In this document: piece after piece, positions 32,568 to 44,468 of the stretch
Layout: each line of letters opens with the position of its first letter
Position numbering within the stretch: the stretch's first letter is position 1
Source of the DNA: Triangularia verruculosa
Lineage: Eukaryota > Ascomycota > Sordariomycetes > Sordariales > Podosporaceae
Length of the DNA: 64,000 bases
NCBI GenBank assembly: GCA_033296885.1
Contig: MU863901.1
Coordinates: forward strand, 248,001-312,000
Direction: 5' to 3'
Translations under genes and position numbers: made by a program
Notes under the pieces: model-generated
Database searches by the model: none
The model's input: the letters and a program-made list of their open reading frames with translations, nothing else
What the model was told of the DNA's origin: nothing

Positions 32568-35500
32568 ATGGCGGGTAGCGAGACCAGACAGGCAACTCAG
32601 CTCCTCCAGGCTCAGCGAGCCCAGGACCGGGACGAACAGACCTTCGGCTGGCTCCGTAACCGCTTCTCCTCTCAGGCCGGAACCGAGTTCAGCCATCGCG
32701 AGATCAACAAACTTTTGACAGAGGTGGTGGAGTCGGATGGATCAGTTGGAGTGGTCAAGGCTTTGCTCTCACTCGGTGCCGATATCAACTTTGTTCGACG
32801 TCGAAACTCTACCACTTGGAACAAGATCGCCCAACGCCACCACCAAAACGAAAGGAGCGATATCCTACTTCGAGCCACCATCAAATGTCGACCGGAAACA
32901 GTGCACGCACTTGCCGCACACGCAGACCAACAAAATCTCGACAGCGTTCTTCACCATGCCATAGCTAGAGGCAACCTGGCCATTATCCGTACCTTGCTGG
33001 ATCACGGAGCGAGTCCCGTCTACCTACACGATGACTTTCAGGGTGCCGTATTTCGGGACAACGTGGACTTGATCGAGGTTCTTCTATCCGGCCATCATCT
33101 GCCATGTCTCGCATGCCGCTCAACTGGACTTCGGCTGGCGGTGGCTAACGGTTCAGTTGATGTCATACGGCTTCTGCTGAATCATTGGGCGGACGTCAAT
33201 TACGGGGAAGGGATTGCACTGATTCGCGCTGTGGAGGATTCTCGACCCGATCTTGTAGCGGCGTTGATTTCTGGGCCCGTTAAGCCTTCTCCCCGGACTT
33301 TGGATACCACCGTGAGCAGAGCCCAAGGATCTACGAACACTGTCAACGCATTTGGGTACGAGATCGTGGGCATGTGCTTAGCAGCTGGCGCAGCTGGTCC
33401 TGCAACAACGCATCTCATCACCGATGGCATGATCGAGACTATAAGACGACGCGATATCCAACTGCTTGAGACCATAGTACAGCACAGACGGGTTCCTGAG
33501 GACTACGAGGGCTTTTGTTTGGTGGAAGCAATTCGTACTGGCCAAGTGGATGTATTGGCGAAACTCCTTGAGTTGAGACCGTCATCGCAGAGCCTCACGG
33601 TTGCCGTCTCGCAGGCGATGAAAGTCAACGACAGTGATGAGCGATATGGCATCGTTGATCGCCTGATAGAGGGGGGCGCTCAGGGTCTCTGTGTTGCGGA
33701 GGCGCTCATCAACATCACCCATTCTCTTGTCTCTGACTCGAAACGTGGTGACAGCGCTGCCAGGGACCGAGACTTTTGCATGTTTAACCTCATTCTACAT
33801 GATGGAAAGGCTGATGTCAATTATCGCAAGGGTGAGGCTCTGCAGGTTGCTGTGAGATCTTCATGCACCGACATTGCTGAGCAAATTGTGGCCCAGGAGC
33901 CATCGGCCGAATCACTCGGGGCTGCACTCGGTTGGGCTATGGGTGTCGATGATGTAGCTCAGAAGCAGCACCTGGTTGAAATACTTGCTCGCCATCCGAT
34001 TGATGAGGTTTCCAGTGGGAAGGCGCTGGTTGAAGTGTTCAAGAATGACTCTGACAATACGTAAGTGGTTGCGAGACTTTTCCTGTGGGTGGAATGTTAC
34101 TAATATCCGTCCAGGGAGCTGATACAACTGCTTCTCACACGCGCATCCGTAAATTACAATAACGGAGAGGTCTTCATCTACGCAACCCGCAACTTTCGCT
34201 CCGAAACTTTCCACCTTGTCCTCAGCCAAGGAATCAGCTACAAGGCTCTGTTTACGCTCCTGATGGAGGCCCTCCGAGCCCCAAGAACAGAAAGAAAGGC
34301 GATATTGGAAGAGGTCATTAGCAGGTTTCAGCTTGATCACCTTAATATGGCCCTTAAGCATGTGGTCTTGGAGCCAAAACCAGACTTGGTGCTTGCCAAA
34401 ACACTGCTTGACTCCGGTGCAGAACCAACCCACGACAACGGCGTGTGCATCAAGAACGCAGCTTGCAATCTCGAACGTGACCTGTTGCATCTGCTGTCCG
34501 GATATGCGGGGAAGAATGTGGAACTTTTTACGCAAGCGTTTGCCGCCATTCTCAGTCGTGGCAAGCAGTGGATTGCATTCGAGCACGTCGATACCATCAG
34601 GATTCTCCTGAAACATGGCGCCTCCCCACAAACCGCTAGCAGGGCCATGATGGATATTGTGGATCACCTCGCTTGCAATGATGATCAGGCTGCCTTGTCA
34701 AGGGCTTTGTTGGACAGTTTGTTTGCAGCTGGAGCCGATGTCAACTATGAGAATGGAAAGGCGGTTGGGATGGCAGCCTCGAGGGGAGACCCCTCTCTCC
34801 TCGATTACTTGCTGAAACAAAAGGCCGATACCACTTCCGCGACTTTGGCTCTTTCAGCCGCTATTATGGCTCATCACCCCGAGTCACTACTTCTCGAGAT
34901 ACTCAATGTCATGGCCCAACCAGGTCTCCCTACCGATTTCAATCATTCGCTGCCTGGGATGCCGCACCCTCCCATCATCCTCATCCTGAAGTCTTATGGG
35001 GATTCAGTTGCGATTGTTCATCGCTTAGTGAGGGCAGGTTGTCGTCTCGACTCGACAGTGTTAGCAGTTTGCGATACGGATAAGGGTTCCCAGGCCGAGG
35101 TCGAGCCTGTCACCGTGTTGATGTGGGCACTGCTTCAGAAAGACGAGATGATTAGCACAGCTGTTATTGAGGCTTTGATCTGCCACGGGTGTAAGTCTCA
35201 ACCGCCTCAGGACCAGCTTTCATCAAAGATCTAACAAAGACAGCCGATCTCACATATACGACACCTGTTTCGCAAACTACCCCTTTCTTGATAGCTGTCA
35301 GGTCTGGCAGAGTTGACGTAGTGGAGATGCTTCTCAGCTATGGAGCAAAAGTTAACGTCAAGGACAATATTGGTCGCTCGCCACTTTTCTTTGCATCTCG
35401 CGCAGGGGATGTGGCTATGATGGCCACGCTGCTCAAGCATAGCCCTTCCGTTAATGACGGGAGTCTTCATGAGGCAGCTCGCAACTTCCATCCTGAGGCT

Positions 35501-36733
35501 ATCAAAATGCTGCTAGACGCTGGCCACGATGCTAACTATCGTTCAACCAAACACGGCGGTCGTACTGCGCTTGGAGAAGTTGCTCTCAGGGCAGTGGTGC
35601 CCCATGATATCGCCGTGGCAGATGAGAGCCTCGACATCCTTGCCTCCGTTGATGCAAGCCCGCTGCTAAAGGTTCGTGGCAAGACCGTCATATTTCTAGC
35701 CCTTGACAACCAAAACAACGAAGCCATTGCCCGTGTCCTCCTAGACCGGTTGCTCTACAAGACTCTCAACAGTCACGAGAACACATATCAAGAGGGCAAT
35801 TATCATTATTCACCCACAATGTACATCACCAAAGGCATTTTGCTGGGTCCTCGTTCTCCAGCACTGATCCAGATGCTGCAGAATCACGGGGTCGAGGACA
35901 GATACTATGCCAGCATTGAAGAGACACAACCGCCAGATGCAGTGGGATTGCCCGAAGAGATACGCGACTACGAACGGGAACGACGGGCTTGGGAACAACG
36001 CAATCGTCGAATGGAAGAAAGCCACGGTAATGAGATCCGACGGGTTACAGAGAGGGCCCAAGTGCATGAACGATTAGAAGACCAAAAGCACAACCGTAGC
36101 GTACGGTATCGCGATGCGCACTCTCAACAGAGACGCAAAGAGCGCAGCTTAGACCACCACCAGGCCACGTTTCTCCAAGCAGAGAAGCACCACACCGACT
36201 CTCAAATCAGAATTAGCGAATCGAATGTACAATCGGGCATCAGGTGGCAAAAGCACAACGACAGCTTGGCTATGGCAAACCAACAGCGCAGCGCTTCTCT
36301 GGCCCATCGCCAGCAAGTGCATGTCCAGCACATTGAAGAGCGCAAGCAAAAGAACAATATGACCTTGGAATACAGGGATCTCCGACATGCAAAGAGTCTG
36401 ACCCACATGCAGGATATCCACAGCCAACGATGGGGGGAGACGGAAAAGTTCAATTACCAGCAGCTTCAATTTGAGAGCCAGAGGAAGACGCAGAATGCGG
36501 GACACAGCCAAAGACAGCGAGATTTGAACTTGGAGGCGTACGCTGCCCGGAACCAGCTCGACGCTGAGAGCGCAAGGACGAGACATGACATGAACATGAC
36601 GGAACTGAAGACTCAGCGCAACAATATCATTGGTCAAGTCAACTTGGAGGAGCTGAGAAGGTGGCAGCAGCAGACTAATATGCTGCCTGCTCAGCAACAA
36701 GGTCAGGGGATGGCGAGGAGGCTACTTGCGTAG
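32568..36733 (+). CDS. Large ankyrin-repeat protein with a charged helical C-terminus
   Basis: Three exons, 32568-34060, 34115-35190 and 35244-36733, join in phase to 1352 aa. Ankyrin repeats fill about residues 45-1100. They are clear in units such as VVKALLSLGADINF, IIRTLLDHGASPVY, VIRLLLNHWADVNYG, LLDSLFAAGADVNYENG and VVEMLLSYGAKVNVKDN, with many degenerate units between. The last 270 residues are a highly charged, His/Gln/Arg-rich helix with heptad-like spacing, predicted to be coiled coil. There is no signal peptide, membrane segment or NTPase. In fungi, ankyrin arrays of this size often belong to NLR-like proteins, but no NACHT or NB-ARC segment exists in or before this gene. The likely role is cytosolic or nuclear protein binding; partners are unknown. 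Confidence 0.85.
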
Positions 36734-37183
36734 TGTGCCGGCTCATCTTCATGGGAGGACCACGAGGTGAAAGAGGCTATTGTGTTTTTTGAGCGAGCAT
36801 TTGATTTATTGGGCGTCAAAGGGAGAGAGCATGACAGATTCAGAGATCTAACGATTGTAACGTAGCGATTGAATTTTACCTATGATGATGTTTTATGACG
36901 TTCACACATTCAATAAGCATGGTTTTCAATTGAGTTTCCACACGAGGATTTCTTAAAACCAACCAAGATACGTAACTGTATTAATGCCCATTTTGTGTCC
37001 CGATGTATGTCCTGTAGAACCCTAGTATGCACCCTTTCAATAATAGACCAATGTAAATGTACGCGTCACGGTCCATGTGCCCTTTGGCTCTCTACTAGAG
37101 GTTGTCATGGTAGTTGGCACTGCTAGAAGCACGAGACAAAGTCAGTCAACCCGGCCTAAAACAAGCGAGAGATCAATGAAAGC
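36734..37183. other. Intergenic region between convergent genes
   Basis: Joint 3' flank of the ankyrin gene and the LPMO gene. AT-rich; no gene seen. Confidence 0.45.
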
Positions 37184-38352
37184 TTACAGATGAAGGACGA
37201 AAAAAAATGCCAAAGCCATCAATACCTGGAGCAAGATAAAAGGAGACCAAAGGCTGACTCCAGCAGAGTTCTTGTGGAACCAGTCAGGGAAATCCCTGCC
37301 TGGCTTCCAGTCGCCAATGGAAGGAACATATGTTGAGTCTGATTTATCTGAGGAACACAATAAGAAAACAAGAGAGTTGGCTTCAACTCTTCTAACAAAA
37401 GGAAAAGTTATGAGTTGAGAAAATTATTTACTTACCGCCTAAAGAGGCCGAGGTGCTGCTGGGCTCGGGGCTACTAGCGGCGGGTGTATCGTCTGCAAAT
37501 ACTCATCGTTAGTATTTCCTTAGCTTGCTCGGGCGATAATTGCGCTTGCTCACCATTTCCAGAACCATTGCCTGCCGCGTTTCCTGCGCTTGTACCCGCT
37601 CCCGGCAAGGTCGACTCCCCACCGTTGCTACCAGCGCCACCTGAACCTCCCCTGTTCACCGTCTCACCACACTCCCCCACCGGCGCGGCAAACCTGCCCT
37701 CTCCACCCTTCACCACATCATCTCCCGGGTTGGGAAACAGCACGTCGAACCTCTCGACCGTGCTGCACCCATTGCCCACGTTCGCCTTGAACACCTCCGG
37801 CTTCCTGCTCCAGCCACCTTTCCCACCTCCTTTACCATCACCACCGACAATGTCAACAACCGCGCAGTTCATGTACATCTCCCTATTGCCTAGCTGATTG
37901 AACCACGTCCAAGCGAAAATCGCCTTCTTGGTGGCGGGGACGTCCGAGGGGAGGGTGAATTGGTATGACTCGGCGAGGGGACAGCCGCCCTCGTAGCTGC
38001 GGAGGACTTTGAAGGTTTTGCCCTTGTCGATGGAGAGGGAGGCCTGGCAGGATCCGCCGTTGTGGGTGGCGCCGCCGTCCATGGTGAAGGATTGGGTTGA
38101 GCCGGCTGACCAGGCCGCGACGGGGTTTCCTTGAGGCGTGCGGGAGTAGAGGTCGAAGTTTGGACCGCAGGGGAAGTCGAGGCCGGAGATGGGGGAGCGG
38201 AGGTTGTGGTCTATGTCGCCGAATTGCATGTTTGCGTTGGAGAGTGAGCCCAGGGGAGCGGGGGAGGTGATGGACATGTGAGCGGTGGTGAGGAAAGGCT
38301 GAGTCAGGGCCAGAATAAGGCTGGTGAGGCCTGTGGTGAGTTGGGACTTCAT
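37184..38352 (-). CDS. AA11 lytic polysaccharide monooxygenase with a GPI-type tail
   Basis: Exons 37554-38352, 37436-37492 and 37184-37347 join in phase to 339 aa. The signal peptide (residues 1-24) is cut before His25, giving the N-terminal His of the copper histidine brace. His97 in ATHNGGSC is the likely second ligand, and the block WTWFNQLGNREMYMNCA is typical of AA11 enzymes, with the axial Tyr in MYMNC. The family oxidatively cleaves chitin using copper. After the catalytic domain come a Gly/Ser/Asn-rich linker and Ser/Thr-rich segments. A DWKPGRDFPDWFHKNSAG stretch then leads to a C-terminal hydrophobic helix ending FFFVLHL, the pattern of a GPI-anchor signal. The enzyme is probably held at the cell wall or membrane and may act on the fungus's own chitin. 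Confidence 0.87.
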
Positions 38353-39655
38353 CTTTGCTGTGGTTAGAGTAGAGAAGATGCTGTTGGGTACTGAAGACGT
38401 TGGAAGCTAAATCGTAGATGGTGGGTGTGGAGAGTCGAGTTGTAGATGCTGTTGATAGATCGGCCAGTTGTAAGACAGAAGAAGAGAAACAAAACCTGTC
38501 TGAGGAGTGGCAACCTTTTATGTGATGACAACAAGAGATAGTGGCAGCTGGTGGTGAATCGCGCGTTGTTTAGGTGGCTGGTGAAGTTGGCAAAGCAGGC
38601 GATTTACTTCAAAAGGTTGTGACCTCTAAACAAATCCAAACAATGTGCCAACTAGGCCTTGAAAGTGAGGTCGGCGGTGAAGGGGCAGAATTGTCAATCG
38701 TTTGTGTTGCTCTGGTGTACCTATAAACGGAAGGCTCGACTTATACACAGGCTTGAATCGTCGGTCTTGCTGCATCCACTCTCCGACCGTGATGCAAAGT
38801 CCAGTACGGCATTTCACAGGAACCAATACCATGGCAAAGAGTCTGGCTTTGAACTTGTATTTGAACCTTTAGAATTTGCCATCATGCCAACTGGCATCTG
38901 AATCATGAACTCAAGTTCAAAGGAGTGGCATGAAAGGGGTAAGGTTGCTAGGCAACATCTGGAATGCTCGCTGAGACTGCTGGGGCTTAGCTAGACTTTG
39001 CCATCGGTTGTCTAACAACATGTGATATTGACGGCCACAGACTGAAATACAGCTAGATATTTCACACAATTGATTAATATGGCTCAGATCGCCAGTGTGC
39101 TTGCTACAGGTGTTGAGTGTTGACTCCAGTCTCCAAGCAGTACTATCGGGTTGCGCTCGATGTCGCTCCGGTAAACAAGTTAACCCCTGACCCACCTCAA
39201 TTTAGAAATCACTTGAATAGACCAAAAGACTCTGTAAGTATTGTTCAACTGAAGTCACTCCAAAGTTGCATAGGGAGTGCTTTCATCCTGCAACAATGGT
39301 GAAGTCGAAGTTCTTGCGTACGTAAGCAACAGATTGCGCGACGTAGATCCTCACGTGAGCCTGGGCTCCCGCTTCTCACCCACACCGCCAATCTTCTTGT
39401 GGTTAGTTGTACTGCGGGCACGGATCACAATCCCTGTCGGCCCCCCACAGTGGATCTTCAATCAGTCCAGCCGGCCGCTCACCCATTCGGCCATTCACCT
39501 CATGCCCGCAGCTCACTCACCTCTCATCAACGAACACTTCTCTCTCGCATTGTCGCCGCTTCGATTGTTTCCTGTCTTTCAACTCCTGAGGAGGTTGTCT
39601 TTCCCGCGACTCATAGACCAGCTTCACGTATGAGGTAGCACGTCGAAAAACCACC
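38353..39655. other. Divergent promoter region
   Basis: Separates the LPMO from the Rag GTPase gene. The final 250 bases are pyrimidine-rich and are the probable leader of the GTPase gene. No gene found. Confidence 0.4.
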
Positions 39656-40922
39656 ATGTCTGACCTGGAGACGACATCGGGGAGCGGTGCCCCAGCGGGG
39701 GTGACAGATGGCTCGATAGGGGGAGGTCCAACAACTCAAACTCAGCTCAAAAAAGTTAAGAAACAAAAAGTGCTTCTGATGGGGAAGAGCGGATCTGGAA
39801 AGTCGAGTATGAGAAGCATCATCTTCTCCAATTACCTCGCCCGCGATACCCGCCGATTGTATGTGGGCCCCTGATTCCCCCTTTCTCAGTCAAGTACTCT
39901 GACACAGATGATCCAAAATCAGAGGCGCGACAATAGACATTGATCTCTCCCATGTCAAATTCCTCGGCAATCTCACCCTCAATCTCTGGGACTGCGGCGG
40001 TCAAGAAGCCTTCATGGAGAACTACCTCTCCCAGCAACGCGCCCACGTCTTCAGCAATGTCGGCGTCCTCATCTACGTCTTCGACATAGAATCCCGCGAT
40101 GTCGAGCGCGATCTCGCAACTTACGTCAACATCATCACCGCCCTTGTCCAATACTCCCGCGAAGCCCAAGTTTTCGTCCTCATCCACAAAATGGATCTCA
40201 TCCCACCCCAAATGAGAGAAGAAGTCTTCGTCCAGCGCGTCGCCCTGGTCCGGAAAAAAACAGCCGAAGCAGAGGCCATAGTCCGCAAAGGCTCCCTCTC
40301 CCAATCCCAACCACCACAACCCCTTTCCCACCCAGGACTACCACCACAACAACAACCCGGCACCACTACCGCCTCCCCCACCACGCTACCTCCGGGCCCC
40401 GAGATCGACATGCAGCTCTTCGCCACCTCCATCTGGGACCAATCCCTCTACAAAGCCTGGGCCTCCATCATCCACGACCTAGTCCCCAACCTGGCCGTGA
40501 TCGAAACCCAGCTGGCCTCCCTAGGCGTCGCCATCGACGCCGACGAGATCCTCCTCTTCGAGCGCACCTCCTTCCTCGTCGTGTCAAAGTGGACCTCGCG
40601 GGAAGGGGATAACAACCCCTACGGCGACCGCTTCGAGCGCATGTCCAACATCCTCAAGTCGTGGAAGCACACGTGCAGCAAGTTCACCGGCACCCCGCGC
40701 AACGCCGAGCAGTTCTCCGAGTTTGAGTACAAGATGGGCAGCCAGTTCAGCATGTTTGTCACCAAGTTCACGACGAACACGTATATCCTGGTCTGCATGC
40801 CGCCGGGAGAGGCGCGGTTCAACAGCGCAAAGCTCAACGTGGCTGCTGCGAGGCCGTGGTTCAAGTTCCTGGATGGACCCGGCCCGGGAGCAGCTGGGGG
40901 TGGTGGTGGTGGGCCGGTATAA
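39656..40922 (+). CDS. gtr1: Gtr1/RagA-type small GTPase
   Basis: Exons 39656-39858 and 39923-40922 give 400 aa. G motifs are GKSGSGKS (43-50), LWDCGGQE (G3) and HKMD (G4). The C-terminal roadblock-like region contains FERTSFLVVSKW and KMGSQFSMF. Gtr1/RagA pairs with Gtr2/RagC at the vacuole and passes amino-acid status to TORC1. Compared with yeast Gtr1 (about 310 aa), this protein has an N-terminal Gly/Thr-rich extension of about 35 residues and a Pro/Gln-rich insertion of about 40 residues (SQSQPPQP to TTLPPGPE) between the G domain and the C-terminal domain. It ends with a Gly-rich tail. Assignment rests on the conserved switch and G3 motifs. Confidence 0.92.
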
Positions 40923-41357
40923 AGTCCGTACGGTGCTGGGTCGAACTACCAAATCGCAGGGAGTTATTATCCGGCTGGGGAGCATGGGATGGGCCATCCC
41001 GATAGCTGACAAGAGAAAAGGTGAGGACACAAACATTACAGCGGTCTTTGATTTAATGTGTATCTTTGGTTTTATGGTGGAAACGAAAAGGCCCTTGCAA
41101 AACATGGGTTGGGATAGTACCACAGCAGCGGCGTCAAAGGTGTTCAAAAATGGTTGGGCAAATAAACACAAGGGAGCATGTAATATTGAGCAGATTTTAC
41201 TTTCTATTCTCTGTCTGCTCCGAAAACATGCCATGTCCGCTGTGGCTGTGGGAACAAATACAATGCCATTCATCGCTTGGTTTATGGCATCTCAACGTCA
41301 AAAACTATCTCCCTGGCCTTATCAACATGCAGGCCGCCATTGTTCTATGGGATAGAA
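40923..41357. other. 3' flanks of convergent genes
   Basis: Between the gtr1-like gene and the UBX gene, which converge. No gene seen. Confidence 0.45.
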
Positions 41358-42739
41358 CTATTTCCACTTCACGACTGCGGTGCCGCCCTTCTTGAACTCG
41401 GAAAGTTCGCCCAGCACCAACCCCTTGTCCTCATGGTCTTTGTTCGGGAATGTTGTAGAAAGAACCCACGGACGGGCCGAGAGCGAAGATGATGAGCGCC
41501 CAATAAAATCGTAGACATCGCCGATAGTCTGCGTTGGGTTGAAGCGGGCTGGCATGCGGGTTCCATCCGGAAGTTGGATGCGCAACATGAACGTCGGCTG
41601 CGACTCATCGACTCCGCTGCTGGGAGCCTGCGTGGCTTGGGACTGTGTGCTCGTTGTGGCCGGAGTTGACAGAGTTGGGGTTATCTCTCCAGGAACCGGG
41701 CTTCCCAATCGACGGCCCTCGCCGCCAAACGGGCGATAGATCTTGGGAAGAGGGCGGTAGTTTTCTTCGTGCTGCTGAAGCTTGACATCGATTTGCTGAT
41801 CCATGCGAACATTCATGAGGTGAATTGGGGCTCGTCCGTTCCGGATCATTTCCAAATCGCTCGCATTCTGGGGATCATCGAAACGGCGGAGTTCACCATC
41901 GTCGATGCTGAAGCCATCCCGCCAGATGTGAAGAATCCGCTCCTGTGTAGGCCCCGCGGCAGCAGCTGAAGAAGCAGCCCTGGGACCAGGAATAGTGCGG
42001 CTCTCAACGCCATCGCCGCCCAATGTTTGACCGGAGCCACCAAAACGACTTGATGAAGGACCTGCGGCGGGAGAAGATTCAGGATCGCGGGTGGCGTTGC
42101 TGTTTCCACCAGGAGTCAGTCTACCATGTACAAATGCAAGCAAGGGGGCGGAGGGTATGGCTTACGCTCTGGCTTTGGCAACAATATCATTGATTAGCCT
42201 CCTTGGGTCGCTGGACCGCTGGGCGGGATCCTGTACAGCAAGGCCTGACTTCTCTCCACCTGCGAACAAATCCCTGGGCCCTCGCCGGTTCTCTTCGTCG
42301 CTGTTATCATCATCGCCGTCGTCGTCGTCGTCATGGCTGTGACCACCCCCCAAGGAGCTCAAGGTTGCTAGACCGCGGCGCTTGACGGGTTTCTTGGAGG
42401 TGGAGGAGGAAGCGCCAGCATACTGAGGAGCTGGCCGGCCATCAAGTGTCCGCGGACCGGTGTATTCTGCATCGGCAGTGGTTGTAGCAGCGGCACCGGT
42501 TGATGAGGATGGACCTTGTTCGTTCTCGTCTAGATCACCGTAAAATGCGGCAGCCGCAGTGTTGACATCCCAATTGGTCGCGGTCAAATACTCTGTGGCC
42601 TGCACGAGGATTGATGTTAGGGACCTTCGATTTCAGAAAGTTAAAACCATCCTCTCTGGGGATAACATACCTGCTCGGCCGAAGCGCCTGTTAAGTCGCA
42701 AAAGTTACTGATGAGCGTGTCGTGGTCCTGATCCGCCAT
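41358..42739 (-). CDS. shp1: Shp1/p47 UBX-domain cofactor of Cdc48
   Basis: Exons 42671-42739, 42166-42599 and 41358-42120 join in phase to 421 aa. The N-terminal UBA-like domain covers about residues 1-48 (MADQDHDTLISNFCDLTGAS, ATEYLTATNWDVNTAAAAFY). A disordered acidic linker (HDDDDDGDDDN) follows. The SEP domain lies at about 225-300 (RILHIWRDGFSIDDGELRRFDDP, RAPIHLMNVRMDQQIDVKL). A UBX domain at the C-terminus (LRIQLPDGTRMPARFNPTQTIGDVYDFI) ends about 70 residues later with LSEFKKGGTAVVKWK. UBA-SEP-UBX is the diagnostic order of the p47/Shp1 family, which recruits the AAA ATPase Cdc48 to ubiquitylated substrates, Glc7 regulation and membrane fusion. High confidence. Confidence 0.95.
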
Positions 42740-43471
42740 GATGAAGACTGCGCGGTGGACTGAGCGTGTACGAGAGATCTAGCCGAAGAGAAAGATATCG
42801 TTGCTTCAATATCGGAATGGAAACTGGACGAGCCGAAGTTGTTGGTGTGGTGTGGAAATCTTAGTTGACAGTTCGAGACGTGGTCGGCAATCAGGCAGCT
42901 TGGGGACGACGTGACGAACTCAGGTACGCACGGCCAGGCCACTGCACTGCCCCGCCATCCCGCCCTTCAGGTGCTGACCCCGCCAGACCTAGCTGGTGTC
43001 GGGTCCGACCCTACCTGCTAGCTACGTACCAGCTACCGACATACAACAGAGCTCTATCTACCCGAGGCCTACTGCCAAGGTCACCAAAAGTAGATAGACG
43101 TGTAATTCTTGATAGCACGAATCTTAGTGAGTTGGCTGATAGCAACGAGAGGGACTTAGGCCACACGCAATAAGGTACTCGCTAGCCCCTCTGTATACCT
43201 GTTAGATGAAGGTGCCGAGACCCCGGCCACAGGTACCCCCACAACTAAATACATCAGCCAAGCCCGGATTATCTGGGCCCCGGCGCCGACATACTAACCA
43301 AACATAGCTTAGCCCCGGTAGGCTTTCCAGGCTCCCCTGGCTGGCTGCCGGCTGCCCAAGCGTTCTGCGACGTGCTTCGCTGCATCTTTGGACGTCGGCG
43401 TAGTGTCTCTATCTCGTTGTCGCCGGCAAAACCAACCGCAGCCGGAAATACATCACCAACTCTACACAAAA
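42740..43471. other. Divergent promoter region
   Basis: Between the UBX gene and the mim1-like gene. No coding signal. Confidence 0.45.
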
Positions 43472-43921
43472 ATGGCCTCCGAAGAACCCCCAAATCCCAT
43501 GGCCGAGTCTGGCGTCACGATTCGCTCCGACAGCGAGCAGTATTCTTCACCAGAGGAGCTGTCTACGTCACCACCATCGTCGTCGTCTCCCGCCATCATC
43601 CTCTACCAGCCCCCCACCTTCTGGTCTATCCTTCGCGGCGCCGCCATAAATCTGGTACTTCCTTTCATTAACGGCATGATGCTTGGCTTTGGTGAGCTCT
43701 TTGCTCACGAGGCCGCCTTTAGACTGGGATGGAGCAATACAAGGGTATGCCGTGTTTGACGATCCAGCAAGCGCCCCTCCAGATGGCAACGCTGACTGAC
43801 ACCGTGCTTTGTATAGATATTTCCTCTCAGCAGACGACAAGCGCATCCGATTGGACCCGGTATCGAAGCGGTCGAAAAACCCAGGCGGAGGGAGTTGGAC
43901 GACCTGACGAGCTTGGAATGA
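43472..43921 (+). CDS. mim1: Mim1, mitochondrial outer-membrane insertase subunit
   Basis: Exons 43472-43744 and 43817-43921 join in phase 0 to 125 aa. The single membrane segment AINLVLPFINGMMLGFGELFAHEAAFRLGWS, with its Gly-x3-Gly spacing, is the hallmark of Mim1. The C-terminal IFPLSRRQAHPIGPGIEAVE then RRRELDDLTSLE is the typical conserved fungal tail. The first 60 residues are Ser/Pro-rich and cytosolic. Mim1 with Mim2 forms the MIM complex, which inserts alpha-helical proteins into the mitochondrial outer membrane and helps TOM assembly. The ATG context (ACAAAAATGGCC) is strong. Confidence 0.93.
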
Positions 43922-44468
43922 TGTGTGGGGGATTGTTGGTCTACTAGAAATACGTCGACATACGAACATGTCTCCAGCGCCGAGATTTCCTGCGAGAATA
44001 TGGCTCATTGTAGAATTTGTGGGAGCAGAAACATTTCGTAGTGAACAATGCGGCAGATCCAAATGGAACTCACCTCTGGAGACAGGCGACATCACGCGCT
44101 TGATATGGTCCAAAGGACAGGAGAGCGCCGGGTTCAGGTCGGGCATTGTATATATACACGCATCAGACACCACATGTCCCCAAATATACGGGCCATTTGG
44201 AACTTAAGGTCGAGAGAATCGCCCGTGATCTGTCTGGCTCTCCACAACCTTGTTTTGTCCTGTTCTTTTGGAGGGGTTGATGCCTTCAGCACGGCTTCTC
44301 TCGGGAGCTAGTCTTGGCATTGGGTAAATCAATTGTGGGTCGCTGCCGCAGCAGGGGCAGCCGAACCTTTGCCGCGCGCAACCACGGAAACATACCAAAA
44401 AAAAGTTACAGTTGAGTTGCAGAAGGCCATTCTGGAGTCTGCCTTGTTGCGGAAACCACCAAGACAAG
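43922..44468. other. Intergenic region
   Basis: 3' flank of mim1 and promoter of the oxa1-like gene. No gene recognised. Confidence 0.45.
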
